From: CAYTQK01 sp964439745
Lineage (GTDB): Bacteria > Desulfobacterota > Desulfobacteria > Desulfobacterales > Desulfosudaceae
Assembly (NCBI GenBank): GCA_964439745.1
Contig: CAYTQK010000218.1
Location: forward strand, 1-5,596
Direction of reading: 5' to 3'
DNA: 5,596 bases
Shown: one piece after another, positions 1-5,596 of the stretch
How positions within the stretch are numbered: the stretch's first letter is position 1
How the letters are laid out: each line of letters opens with the position of its first letter
Translations under genes and position numbers: made by a program
The notes under the pieces: model-generated
Told to the model about the DNA's origin: nothing
Database searches by the model: none
What the model saw: the letters and a program-made list of their open reading frames with translations, nothing else

Positions 1-13
1 CCGGCCCGATATA

Positions 14-703
14 TCATGGACGATAACCGGTAATCTCATCGGCCCGGTCGGTGATGGCATCCAGGTCTTTTTCCGCGGCTTGGCGGATCTGCTCCAGCTC
101 CTCGGCGGTGGCCTCCTCGGCAATGCGGATGGGCGTGCCGAAGGTCAGCACCATTTTGCTGAAAGGCAGGGGAATGATCGTTTTATCCCAGGCCTTGTGA
201 AAGGTGATAACCCGGCTGCCGGAACAGGCCATGGGCACGAACCAGGCACCGGCATCCCGGGCCAGCACCAGCATCCCTTTCTTCATTTGCCGGGCCGGTC
301 CCCGCGGACCGTCCACCGGCGTACCACAGATGGCCGGTTCGTTTTTTTCTCTCAGATACTGTACCATATTCAGCAGCGCCGACCGGCCGCCCCGGGAAGA
401 CGACCCGCGAATCACGTCATACCCGAAACGCCGGGCCACCCCGGAAACGAAATCGCCGTCCTTGCTGCTGCTGACCATGATGCAGGCGTTTTTCAGCTTA
501 CGGAAATAATAAAAAAAGAAGATGGCATTCCGGTGCCAGGCACCGGCCACCACATGGCCGGTCTCCTGGTTGTTGGTAAAATACCGCTCAAATATGTCCC
601 GATCAATCACCTTGACCCGAACCGTGCCGAACCACAGCCGGACCAGATTGGTTACCAGCCACGGCAGCACCGCCAGCATCAACTTTTGTTTGTGTATCCG
701 CAT
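14..703 (-). CDS. DUF374-type lysophospholipid acyltransferase family protein
   Basis: Predicted membrane-associated glycerolipid/lipid A-type acyltransferase of the LPLAT superfamily, DUF374 branch, transferring an acyl chain to a lysolipid acceptor at the inner membrane. Numbering from the upstream ATG at 718, there is a hydrophobic N-terminal anchor at about residues 13-31, the block AGAWHRN (58-64, with the His of the acyltransferase motif), SSSKDGD (83-89), RGSSSRGG (104-111), DGPRGP (136-141) and WDKTIIPLPFSK (177-188). These blocks and their order are characteristic of DUF374. The stop (TGA) is at 14-16 and the domain is complete. I prefer the ATG at 701-703 (229 aa) because AGGG lies 6 bases upstream of it. 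The ATG at 716-718 (234 aa) has no Shine-Dalgarno of its own but overlaps the stop of a short leader ORF, so it could be used by coupling. The true acceptor lipid is not identifiable; the family call is firm and the start is uncertain. Confidence 0.92.
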   Translation of the reverse strand: MRIHKQKLMLAVLPWLVTNLVRLWFGTVRVKVIDRDIFERYFTNNQETGHVVAGAWHRNAIFFFYYFRKLKNACIMVSSSKDGDFVSGVARRFGYDVIRGSSSRGGRSALLNMVQYLREKNEPAICGTPVDGPRGPARQMKKGMLVLARDAGAWFVPMACSGSRVITFHKAWDKTIIPLPFSKMVLTFGTPIRIAEEATAEELEQIRQAAEKDLDAITDRADEITGYRP

Positions 704-714
704 GCGCAACCCTG

Positions 715-765
715 TCATAAATTAATGGCGGAAGATTCGGCCCCGGGCAGCGCGCCAAAGACCAT
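715..765 (-). CDS. candidate 16-codon leader ORF before the acyltransferase
   Basis: A short reading frame encodes MVFGALPGAESSAINL. Its ATG is at 763-765, with AGGGA at 772-776, six bases upstream, which is good Shine-Dalgarno spacing. Its TGA (715-717) overlaps the ATG at 716-718 as ATGA and ends about 12 bases before the better acyltransferase start at 703. This geometry would fit translational coupling or a regulatory leader. No amino-acid run typical of attenuator peptides is present, and a 16-codon ORF can arise by chance, so this is a weak call based only on ribosome-binding signal and spacing. Confidence 0.25.
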   Translation of the reverse strand: MVFGALPGAESSAINL

Positions 766-780
766 TCTTATTCCCTGGCC

Positions 781-816
781 GACCGAAACGGTCCAGCCGC
801 CCTCTCCTGCGGCAGG
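781..816 (-). promoter_or_regulatory. pair of stem-loops in the acyltransferase leader
   Basis: A perfect 5-bp stem with a 3-base loop (GACCG-AAA-CGGTC, plus strand, 781-793) sits beside a second stem. The second stem pairs 793-800 with 809-816, seven pairs around one A-A mismatch, with an 8-base loop. Read on the minus strand that loop is AGGAGAGG, a purine-rich Shine-Dalgarno-like sequence. If the promoter at 861-889 is used, both hairpins lie in the acyltransferase 5' leader just before the leader-ORF ribosome-binding site. Neither is followed by a T tract on either strand, so they do not look like terminators. Regulatory function is inferred, not shown. Confidence 0.35.
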
Positions 817-860
817 CCCCCGATTGCCCTGATTCCCGAGCCGAATACTCAATTTGAATA

Positions 861-889
861 ATTTTAACAACAAACCGCAGCCGCGGCAA
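861..889 (-). promoter_or_regulatory. candidate sigma70 promoter for the acyltransferase gene
   Basis: On the minus strand, TTGCCG (884-889, 4/6 to the -35 consensus) is separated by exactly 17 bases from TAAAAT (861-866, 5/6 to the -10 consensus). Transcription would begin near 854, leaving a 5' leader of about 140-150 bases that contains the stem-loops and short leader ORF. The match is good, but this is an AT-rich pocket where such hits occur by chance. Confidence 0.45.
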
Positions 890-976
890 CTGCAACAAGC
901 CCCCCGGGCCAGCCGATTGTTATCCGTCTTGATACCATCTTCTCCGGTCCGGCACAAGCCATGACAGCAGAAATCG

Positions 977-1005
977 TTGCCGACCGCAGCAGACTGGTGT
1001 ATAAA
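977..1005 (+). promoter_or_regulatory. candidate sigma70 promoter for the rhomboid gene
   Basis: TTGCCG (977-982, 4/6 to -35 consensus) is followed after 17 bases by TATAAA (1000-1005, 5/6 to -10 consensus). Transcription would start near 1012, about 60 bases before the rhomboid ATG. A second -10-like hexamer, a perfect TATAAT at 1034-1039, lies downstream but has only a poor -35 partner (TTATCC at 1009-1014, 19 bases away). Either or both could serve the gene. Confidence 0.45.
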
Positions 1006-1071
1006 GAATTATCCGGAAAAACCAAGAGCTGTTTATAATTCGATCAACACGCAGGGAGAAGAAGGGACCGT

Positions 1072-2535
1072 ATGCTTGTTATTCCCCTGACCGGAAAGAT
1101 AAGCTGGCAACACCCCCCCTATCTGACCCTCACCCTGATTCTGATCAACTGTCTTGTTTTCCTTCTTTTCCAGGCGAATGACAATCGCCGGCAGGCAGAA
1201 GCGTTCCAGTTCTACGTCGAGTCCGGCCTGGCCGAAATCGAAGTCCCCGCCTACCTCGGCTATCTCCGTGAGCATTCTCCGGGGTCGGTGCCGTCCTCCC
1301 CGCCGGATCTGTCCGACCAAGAGACCTTGTACGGCTATATCATGCAAATGATAGGGGACGCGTCCTTTCTGAAAAAACTGCGCCGTGGCGGCATCATCAC
1401 CGCGGACCATGCGGACCATGAGAAATGGGCGTCCCTGCGGGCAAAATTCACCCGACTGCGATCACAGGATATTTCTTACCGGTTCGGATTCAAGCCGGGC
1501 TTTCCGGATGCCTTCTCGTTTGCGGCGCACATGTTTCTGCACGGCGGCTTCGGCCATCTGCTGGGCAACATGATCTTTCTCTGGCTGGCCGGCTGCCTGG
1601 TGGAAACGGGCATGAAGCGCGTATTTTTTCTGCCGGCCTATCTTTTGTCCGGATTTGCCGCGGTGGGACTCTTCTGGATTTTCCACATGAACAGCGCCCA
1701 GCCGCTGGTGGGAGCCTCCGGCGCGATTTCCGGGCTGATGGGGATCCTGGCCACCCTATACGGGAAAAACCGGATCAAGGTCTTCTATTCCCTGGGATTT
1801 TATTTCAACTATATCAAGGCGCCGGCCATTGCCCTGCTGCCCGTCTGGATCGGTAAAGAGCTGGCCGCCATCTGGTGGGCCGGCCCCAGCAACGTGGCTT
1901 ACCTGGCCCATGTAGGCGGTTTTATCGGCGGCGGCCTGATCGGGCTGGCCAGCCGCCACCTGCTGCATATTGAGAACACCGCCGCCATTGAGGAACCGCC
2001 CCAAGACAAGACACCGGCCTATGTTGAACAGGCCCTGAAGGCGGCCGGTGAATTGCAAATCGAAAAAGCCCTGGCCATTCTCGACCAAGCCCTGGCCGAT
2101 GATCCCGGCAACCTGGAAATTTTTCGCCACCAGTACAATATCGCCCGCATGAACCCGGACACCAGGGCTTTTCACACCGCCGCCATCAATCTGCTGCAAG
2201 GCTACAGCGCTTCTGCCACTCATTACCCGCAGGCCCGGGATTTGTTTGCGGACTATTTCCAGACGGCTGCCCGGCCCCGGCTGCCGCTGCGCATTTACGT
2301 GCGCATGGCCTCCGTCTTCATCGCCCTCGGCGACACGGTCCGGGCGGAAAAAATTATTGTCATGTTTCTCAAGAAAAAAACCGATCTACCGGAGATGCCG
2401 GTCTTTCTGCTGAAACTGGGCCGGGCTTTCCGGGCCGACGGGGAACAAGAGAAATTCGAAAAATACCGGCGCCTCCTTATCTCCCGATTTCCCGATTCCC
2501 GGGAAGCCCTGATGATCGCTGAGCCGGAGGGATAA
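1072..2535 (+). CDS. rhomboid family intramembrane serine protease with C-terminal TPR-like tail
   Basis: Predicted rhomboid protease that cleaves transmembrane substrates within the bilayer using a Ser/His dyad. The catalytic set is intact: nucleophile Ser216 in GASGAISG (214-221), general base His280 in AHVGGFIGG (279-287), and the oxyanion-type HxxxN pair His162/Asn166 in GHLLGNM, matching the GlpG arrangement. Membrane segments are seen near residues 17-34, 161-178, 184-205, 211-230, 239-262 and 275-297, a six-helix core. An unusually long stretch (about 36-150) separates helix 1 from helix 2. Residues about 315-487 are soluble, with repeats such as ALKAAGELQIEKALAILDQA that read as TPR-like helices, probably cytosolic by standard rhomboid topology. 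The ATG at 1072 has AAGGG five bases upstream and suits the N-terminal helix. The gene stops two bases before the convergent neighbour's stop. Fold and catalysis are well supported; substrate is unknown. Confidence 0.94.
   Translation: MLVIPLTGKISWQHPPYLTLTLILINCLVFLLFQANDNRRQAEAFQFYVESGLAEIEVPAYLGYLREHSPGSVPSSPPDLSDQETLYGYIMQMIGDASFLKKLRRGGIITADHADHEKWASLRAKFTRLRSQDISYRFGFKPGFPDAFSFAAHMFLHGGFGHLLGNMIFLWLAGCLVETGMKRVFFLPAYLLSGFAAVGLFWIFHMNSAQPLVGASGAISGLMGILATLYGKNRIKVFYSLGFYFNYIKAPAIALLPVWIGKELAAIWWAGPSNVAYLAHVGGFIGGGLIGLASRHLLHIENTAAIEEPPQDKTPAYVEQALKAAGELQIEKALAILDQALADDPGNLEIFRHQYNIARMNPDTRAFHTAAINLLQGYSASATHYPQARDLFADYFQTAARPRLPLRIYVRMASVFIALGDTVRAEKIIVMFLKKKTDLPEMPVFLLKLGRAFRADGEQEKFEKYRRLLISRFPDSREALMIAEPEG
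1402..1419 (+). repeat. 9-bp in-frame tandem duplication within the rhomboid gene
   Basis: GCGGACCAT is repeated exactly, head to tail, encoding Ala-Asp-His twice (residues 111-116) in the insertion between membrane helices 1 and 2. Because both copies are identical at every base and the unit is a whole number of codons, it looks like a recent slippage duplication tolerated in a loop. Functional meaning, if any, is unknown. Confidence 0.8.
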
Positions 2536-2537
2536 TC

Positions 2538-4052
2538 TCAGGCACCCAGGCCGGCCAGATATCGCTCCGCAAACGGTACGATATCATGGTCCGGATACCG
2601 TTTTTTCAACACGGCAATGATCTTTTTCGCTTTGACCGCATCATTCAGTTTCTCATTGTAGATCTGGGCCAGCTGAAAACAGGCCTTGGGCGCGAAAGGG
2701 TCGTCGGGATAATATTTGATGAGCTTGTTCAGGGCATTGGCGGCGGCCTTGGTCTGGCCGCTCTCCTGGAACCAGCTGCCCAGCTTTAACAGATCATAGG
2801 CAGCCGGCCGGAACTCCTTGCTCTTGGAAGCGCATTCGACATAGACCTGCCCGGCTTTTTTCAGTTCATTTTCGCCGACCAGCCTATGAATCAGGTCGCC
2901 GCCCTGCTCCAGCATTTCCGGCACCTCTTTTCTCAGCTGCAGCAAGCGGTAAAACCGTTCCAGCAGAACAACGCTGACAACGCCGGCGGCGGCGGTCATT
3001 TCCCGGATATAATCAAGCGCTTCATCCAGTTTTCCGTCCTTGGTCAGCCTTTCCGCCTGATCGATGATCTCCTGCTGGGGATCGGCCGGATCGTCCGCTT
3101 TCTGTTCCGCGGCGGGGTCATGAAAATCCTCAAAATCAATGCTGTAATTGAGCTGCTCATGGTACTGCAGGATGACATACCCCATGAGATAGTAACTGAC
3201 AAAGGTATAGTAATGCTGCGCAAAATGAATGATAAAGGTGTTCATATAAACCGGCAGGATCCGGGCGGTCAGATAGATGAGCGCTGACGGCGCGAAAAAC
3301 AGCAGGGCCAGGAAAAACCACATCAACAGGTACCCCGGGCCGATCCGCACCACCATGCCGACGAACATGACGGGATTCAAGGCATGGGTGATGCGTTCGG
3401 AAGTGGCCAGAAGAATGATCATGGCCGGCAGCAGAAACATGATGGCAATGGCGTACAAGACGCCGCCCAGGACGCCGGCGGCCCCGAAAATAAAGACGCC
3501 CAGCGCCCCCAGCAGGAAAAAGAGAAGCCACTGCTGGATCACCGGGCCGATATTGTTCAGGTCAACAATGGTATCATACGAAGGCGGCCGCAGATCGCCA
3601 TAGACCGTCTTTTGCAGAATCATATAGGCATACTTGATGAGAACGGCAAAAAGGAGGAGATTGAAAAACGGAATCCAGCCGAAGAAAACCGCCAGGACGG
3701 TCAGAAAAATATTCAGGGTCAAGGGCTGGGACTTGAATGGGTAGGCGAAAAAGGCCGGCAGCCGCTGCCAGAACGGTTCAATCAGGTTGGCCGCCCCGAC
3801 CCATGCGGCTTCCACGCGGCACTGGGGGCAAAGGTGAATCTTGCCGGTGGCCAGGCCGAGCCCCCCTTTATCCCTGGTCAGGACGCAATCCGGACAAAGA
3901 GGCGCGCTGCATCTGGGGCAGATCCAGTGCGCCGGCCGGGTGGGATGATATTTGCAGAATGACTTCACGGATTTTTTTACCGGAAGCTCCGGATTCTCCC
4001 CCTTTGTAAAATCACTGATTTTGGCTCTGCTTCTATATGACAACAGCCTCAA
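2538..4052 (-). CDS. B-box-like zinc finger, multi-pass membrane protein with TPR-like tail
   Basis: I cannot name this gene; three parts are visible. Residues 33-78 hold a Cys/His cluster, C33-x2-H36, C45-x2-C48, C53-x2-C56 and C75-x2-C78, in the style of bacterial B-box-type zinc fingers (CKYHP...CPRC...CPDC...CPQC). Residues about 111-295 are strongly hydrophobic with roughly six membrane segments and resemble DUF4013/Yip1-like integral membrane regions; that resemblance is only an impression. Residues about 325-504 are helical, with TPR-like units (AERLTKDGKLDEALDYIREM at 334-352; ANALNKLIKYYPDDPFA; a final unit ending KKRYPDHD), similar to outer-membrane-assembly or tetratricopeptide scaffolds. 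The longest frame begins at TTG 4052 with no clear ribosome-binding site. A promoter inside its first codons favours GTG at 3966-3968 (476 aa), which keeps every zinc ligand. It lies 23 bases downstream of the dehydratase-type gene and converges on the rhomboid gene. Catalytic function is not evident; a membrane scaffold or sensor is likeliest. Confidence 0.85.
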   Translation of the reverse strand: MRLLSYRSRAKISDFTKGENPELPVKKSVKSFCKYHPTRPAHWICPRCSAPLCPDCVLTRDKGGLGLATGKIHLCPQCRVEAAWVGAANLIEPFWQRLPAFFAYPFKSQPLTLNIFLTVLAVFFGWIPFFNLLLFAVLIKYAYMILQKTVYGDLRPPSYDTIVDLNNIGPVIQQWLLFFLLGALGVFIFGAAGVLGGVLYAIAIMFLLPAMIILLATSERITHALNPVMFVGMVVRIGPGYLLMWFFLALLFFAPSALIYLTARILPVYMNTFIIHFAQHYYTFVSYYLMGYVILQYHEQLNYSIDFEDFHDPAAEQKADDPADPQQEIIDQAERLTKDGKLDEALDYIREMTAAAGVVSVVLLERFYRLLQLRKEVPEMLEQGGDLIHRLVGENELKKAGQVYVECASKSKEFRPAAYDLLKLGSWFQESGQTKAAANALNKLIKYYPDDPFAPKACFQLAQIYNEKLNDAVKAKKIIAVLKKRYPDHDIVPFAERYLAGLGA

Positions 4053-4059
4053 GTGTCAA
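4032..4059 (-). promoter_or_regulatory. candidate internal promoter for the zinc-finger/TPR gene
   Basis: On the minus strand a perfect -35 hexamer TTGACA (4054-4059) is followed after 16 bases by TATAGA (4032-4037, 4/6 to TATAAT). It spans the gap after the dehydratase-type gene and the first codons of the longest zinc-finger ORF. Initiation would fall near 4025, so transcripts from it could not use the TTG at 4052 and would have to start translation downstream, most simply at GTG 3968. That GTG has only a weak, distant GGAG. Confidence 0.45.
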
Positions 4060-4075
4060 TTGATTTTCCGGCCTG

Positions 4076-5362
4076 CTACTTGCGCCGGTTGCTCTCCATC
4101 AGCTCCACGAATCCTTCGACGCGGGTGTTGATCTGCTCCTCGGCAAAGGCCCGGGGATCATTCATGTCGCAGTGCAGGATCAGCACCGGAAGGCCGCACT
4201 CTTTCTGCAGAACATTCTTCAGATCGATCATGCCGGTGCTCGAGGGACGGCAGGAGAGGTTTTCATGAAGAATGACACCGTCGATGCGGTAGTCGGCTAT
4301 GACCTGCTTAAAGTAGTCGATACGCTTTTCCAGGTGGTAGGAGTAGGGCAGGTCCATCATGATACGGGCGACATGGCGCAGGGTCTCCGGGTAGGACAAC
4401 CCCACCGGCTTGGGCGGCGCGAAAGCGAAAGTATAGGGTTCGTACACCACCGCGGCGTTGTACCGGGCCAGGTCGTACATGAACCGCATCCGGTACCAGA
4501 AGGGGATGCCCTCGAAGAGCAGGCGATACCGCTCCTGGCCGCTGGTGAGCGTGCCTTCGCCCCGCTCGGTGCGCTGCCGGACGTCGTCGCGGATCTTTTC
4601 GAAAAACCGGATGCCGGACCTGGCCCCGGGCATGACCACCAGCGGAAAAAACGAGGCCGATGTCTCGGCCATGCTGTAGGGTGCCGGCTTGCATTTCCGG
4701 TATTCGTAAATATCCCGCCACAAGGCGCTCATTTCTTCTGATTTTTCCGAAGCCCGGGTCAGTTTCTTCAGATCCGGTTCCCGGCCGGTGTGTTTTTTGA
4801 CGAACTCAAAAAATTCGTAAAACTGGTCCACCAGGTAGGAGATATACCCCTCAATGGTGCGCTCATCCGTGCCGCTGACAATCTTGGGACAGTCAAAGGC
4901 GAACAGGGGCACGTCGAGTTTTTCCGCCTGGACCTGGAACCACTTCCAATGGGTATCACAGATGGTGTTGGTACAGGTGATCATATCCGGACGGGCGATG
5001 CCGCCCTCCTTCAGCCCCACCCCCAGGTCCACCGCTCCCAGGTTGGTTTTGCAGTAGGAACACAGATCCCGGGAATAGCCCATGCTTTCGGCGTGTTCGA
5101 TCAGGCGCTGCGACTGTTTCTGGGCCGCTGCCACGGTGGCCATGTTTTCCGGATGCAAAGGATAGATATCAAGCCCGATCAGCAGTTCAATGGGAAAACC
5201 GGCGCAGGTCCAGGCGGTCTTTTTCCAGGGCAGCAGGGTATAGAGCTTGCCCATGAGAAAATACCAGGTCATGGGCCAGCGCAGGTCCTTGGCGTGCGGC
5301 AGGGTGTTGACCCGCACGGTTTCCGTCGCTGGCGAGGGGGATGGCGATGTTTGTGAACTCAT
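4076..5362 (-). CDS. 2-hydroxyacyl-CoA dehydratase / benzoyl-CoA reductase family subunit (HgdB/BcrC-type)
   Basis: Complete 428-residue subunit of the HGD-D superfamily (PF06050), whose members bind a [4Fe-4S] cluster and, with a partner subunit and an ATP-driven activator, carry out radical dehydration of 2-hydroxyacyl-CoAs or reduction of aromatic acyl-CoAs. Family blocks are in order: CAGFPIELLIGLDIYPLHPE (53-72), AESMGYSRDLCSYCKTNLGA (91-110, C101 and C104), MITCTNTICDTHWKW (127-141, C130 and C135), VPLFAFDCPK (151-160), GIPFWYRMRF (285-294), and ILHENLSCRPSS (364-375, C371) followed by LPVLILHCDMND (391-402). Cluster ligands are probably among C101, C135 and C371 by family analogy. The ATG at 5360-5362 has GGTGGA close upstream and overlaps the preceding gene's TGA as ATGA, pointing to coupled synthesis of two partner subunits. 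The substrate is not determinable; the activator gene is not in view. Family confidence is high, specific enzyme low. Confidence 0.93.
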   Translation of the reverse strand: MSSQTSPSPSPATETVRVNTLPHAKDLRWPMTWYFLMGKLYTLLPWKKTAWTCAGFPIELLIGLDIYPLHPENMATVAAAQKQSQRLIEHAESMGYSRDLCSYCKTNLGAVDLGVGLKEGGIARPDMITCTNTICDTHWKWFQVQAEKLDVPLFAFDCPKIVSGTDERTIEGYISYLVDQFYEFFEFVKKHTGREPDLKKLTRASEKSEEMSALWRDIYEYRKCKPAPYSMAETSASFFPLVVMPGARSGIRFFEKIRDDVRQRTERGEGTLTSGQERYRLLFEGIPFWYRMRFMYDLARYNAAVVYEPYTFAFAPPKPVGLSYPETLRHVARIMMDLPYSYHLEKRIDYFKQVIADYRIDGVILHENLSCRPSSTGMIDLKNVLQKECGLPVLILHCDMNDPRAFAEEQINTRVEGFVELMESNRRK

Positions 5363-5596
5363 TTTGATTCCACCATTTCCGCGAAAGCGGTCAGCCGGGT
5401 ACTCAGCTGCTGGTCCGGGGCGGCGGTGTATTCCCGCTCCAGGTGCAGTACCCGGTATCCTTTTTCTTTCAAGGCGTTGTTGACCGTCACGGCATCATAG
5501 GCAAAGGGTTCGCAGAACTTGAGATTCTGGGAGATCACGGCCTTCAGACCGGACTGGGCCAGGGCGGTTTGCAGGTATTCGATCCGTCCGCGCAGC
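5359..5596 (-). CDS. partial: partner subunit of the HGD-D (dehydratase/benzoyl-CoA reductase) enzyme, C-terminal end
   Basis: Only the last 78 residues plus the TGA (5359-5361) lie in the window; the gene continues beyond base 5596. The frame runs in from the edge without interruption, with 5593-5595 the first whole codon. Visible text includes LKFCEPFAYDAV, a Cys-containing block matching the C-terminal cluster-ligand region of HGD-D subunits, then ALKEKGYRVLHLEREYTA and STRLTAFAEMVESK, matching the usual family ending in which a short strand is followed by a TR-x-AF-E helix. It is therefore a second, non-identical subunit of the same superfamily as the gene that overlaps it by four bases. 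Such adjacent pairs normally form the alpha/beta or B/C heterodimer. Confidence 0.85.
   Translation of the reverse strand, partial: LRGRIEYLQTALAQSGLKAVISQNLKFCEPFAYDAVTVNNALKEKGYRVLHLEREYTAAPDQQLSTRLTAFAEMVESK

Larger units (their letters stand above)
704..1071. other. divergent intergenic region between acyltransferase and rhomboid genes
   Basis: This non-coding stretch of roughly 370 bases separates two divergently transcribed genes. It contains a minus-strand promoter candidate (861-889), plus-strand promoter candidates (977-1005 and 1034-1039), two adjacent stem-loops (781-793 and 793-816) and the short leader ORF at 715-765. Several longer reading frames cross it but lack convincing ribosome-binding sites or recognisable domains. 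One plus-strand frame, 868-1038, reads as somewhat protein-like. No RNA gene or riboswitch was recognised. Confidence 0.7.

Noticed and set aside
781..816. Adjacent stem-loops as an intrinsic terminator
   Set aside because: Neither stem is followed by a run of T on either strand, and no gene ends immediately upstream of them.
80..832. Long plus-strand open frame antisense to the acyltransferase
   Set aside because: It is a reverse-strand shadow of a clearly recognisable DUF374 gene; its translation is rich in Pro, Gly, His and Arg, has no recognisable domain, and no ribosome-binding site is evident.
715..957. 80-codon minus-strand frame directly before the acyltransferase
   Set aside because: It would start at TTG with no ribosome-binding site, spans the likely promoter at 861-889, and has no recognisable features. 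Only its last 16 codons have a credible start, reported separately as a weak leader ORF.
1756..2223. Minus-strand open frame inside the rhomboid gene
   Set aside because: The opposite strand encodes the conserved catalytic and membrane blocks of a rhomboid protease, so this frame is a compositional shadow.
2519..2541. Inverted repeat CTGAG/CTCAG as a bidirectional terminator
   Set aside because: The stem is only 5 bp with a 13-base loop, and no T tract follows on either strand.
3384..3962. Plus-strand open frame antisense to the zinc-finger/membrane gene
   Set aside because: Its translation is Gln/Asp/Gly-rich without domains and mirrors the hydrophobic coding of the real gene on the minus strand.
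4790..5356. Plus-strand open frame antisense to the dehydratase-type subunit
   Set aside because: The minus strand carries a full set of HGD-D family motifs; the antisense frame shows none of its own.

Overview
This is a chromosomal-looking window, moderately GC-rich with mostly G/C-ending codons. It holds three complete protein genes on one side of the story and the start of an anaerobic enzyme locus on the other. The gene content suggests a strictly anaerobic Gram-negative bacterium, most plausibly a sulfate reducer or relative within Desulfobacterota. The clues are a paired 2-hydroxyacyl-CoA dehydratase/benzoyl-CoA reductase-type operon, a DUF374 acyltransferase and a rhomboid-TPR protein. 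The lineage is an inference from gene content; no rRNA or other taxonomic marker is present. I see no tRNA, rRNA, CRISPR, insertion sequence or phage signature.

Layout. Bases 14-703 (minus) encode a DUF374-type lysophospholipid acyltransferase. Bases 704-1071 are a divergent intergenic region of about 370 bases. It carries candidate sigma70 promoters firing both ways, two small stem-loops, and a possible 16-codon leader ORF whose stop overlaps an upstream ATG of the acyltransferase. Bases 1072-2535 (plus) encode a rhomboid intramembrane serine protease with a complete Ser/His catalytic set, a long insertion after the first membrane segment and a C-terminal TPR-like tail. Bases 2538-4052 (minus) encode a protein with an N-terminal B-box-like zinc finger, a multi-pass membrane middle and a C-terminal TPR-like tail. 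It converges on the rhomboid gene with only two bases between the stop codons. Bases 4076-5362 (minus) encode a complete HgdB/BcrC-superfamily subunit. Bases 5359-5596 (minus) hold the C-terminal end of a second subunit of the same superfamily, joined to it by an ATGA stop/start overlap.

How the genes may work together. The two dehydratase/reductase-type subunits almost certainly form one heterodimeric iron-sulfur enzyme acting on an acyl-CoA; the substrate cannot be read from this window. The zinc-finger/membrane/TPR gene follows 23 bases downstream on the same strand, so it may be co-transcribed, but a good candidate internal promoter suggests it can also be expressed on its own. The rhomboid and the zinc-finger protein are the most intriguing pair. 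Both are membrane proteins with TPR-like tails, and the zinc-finger type seen here is known as an N-terminal fusion on some bacterial rhomboids, so a shared membrane quality-control or processing role is a reasonable hypothesis. The acyltransferase belongs to envelope lipid metabolism and shows no clear link to the others.
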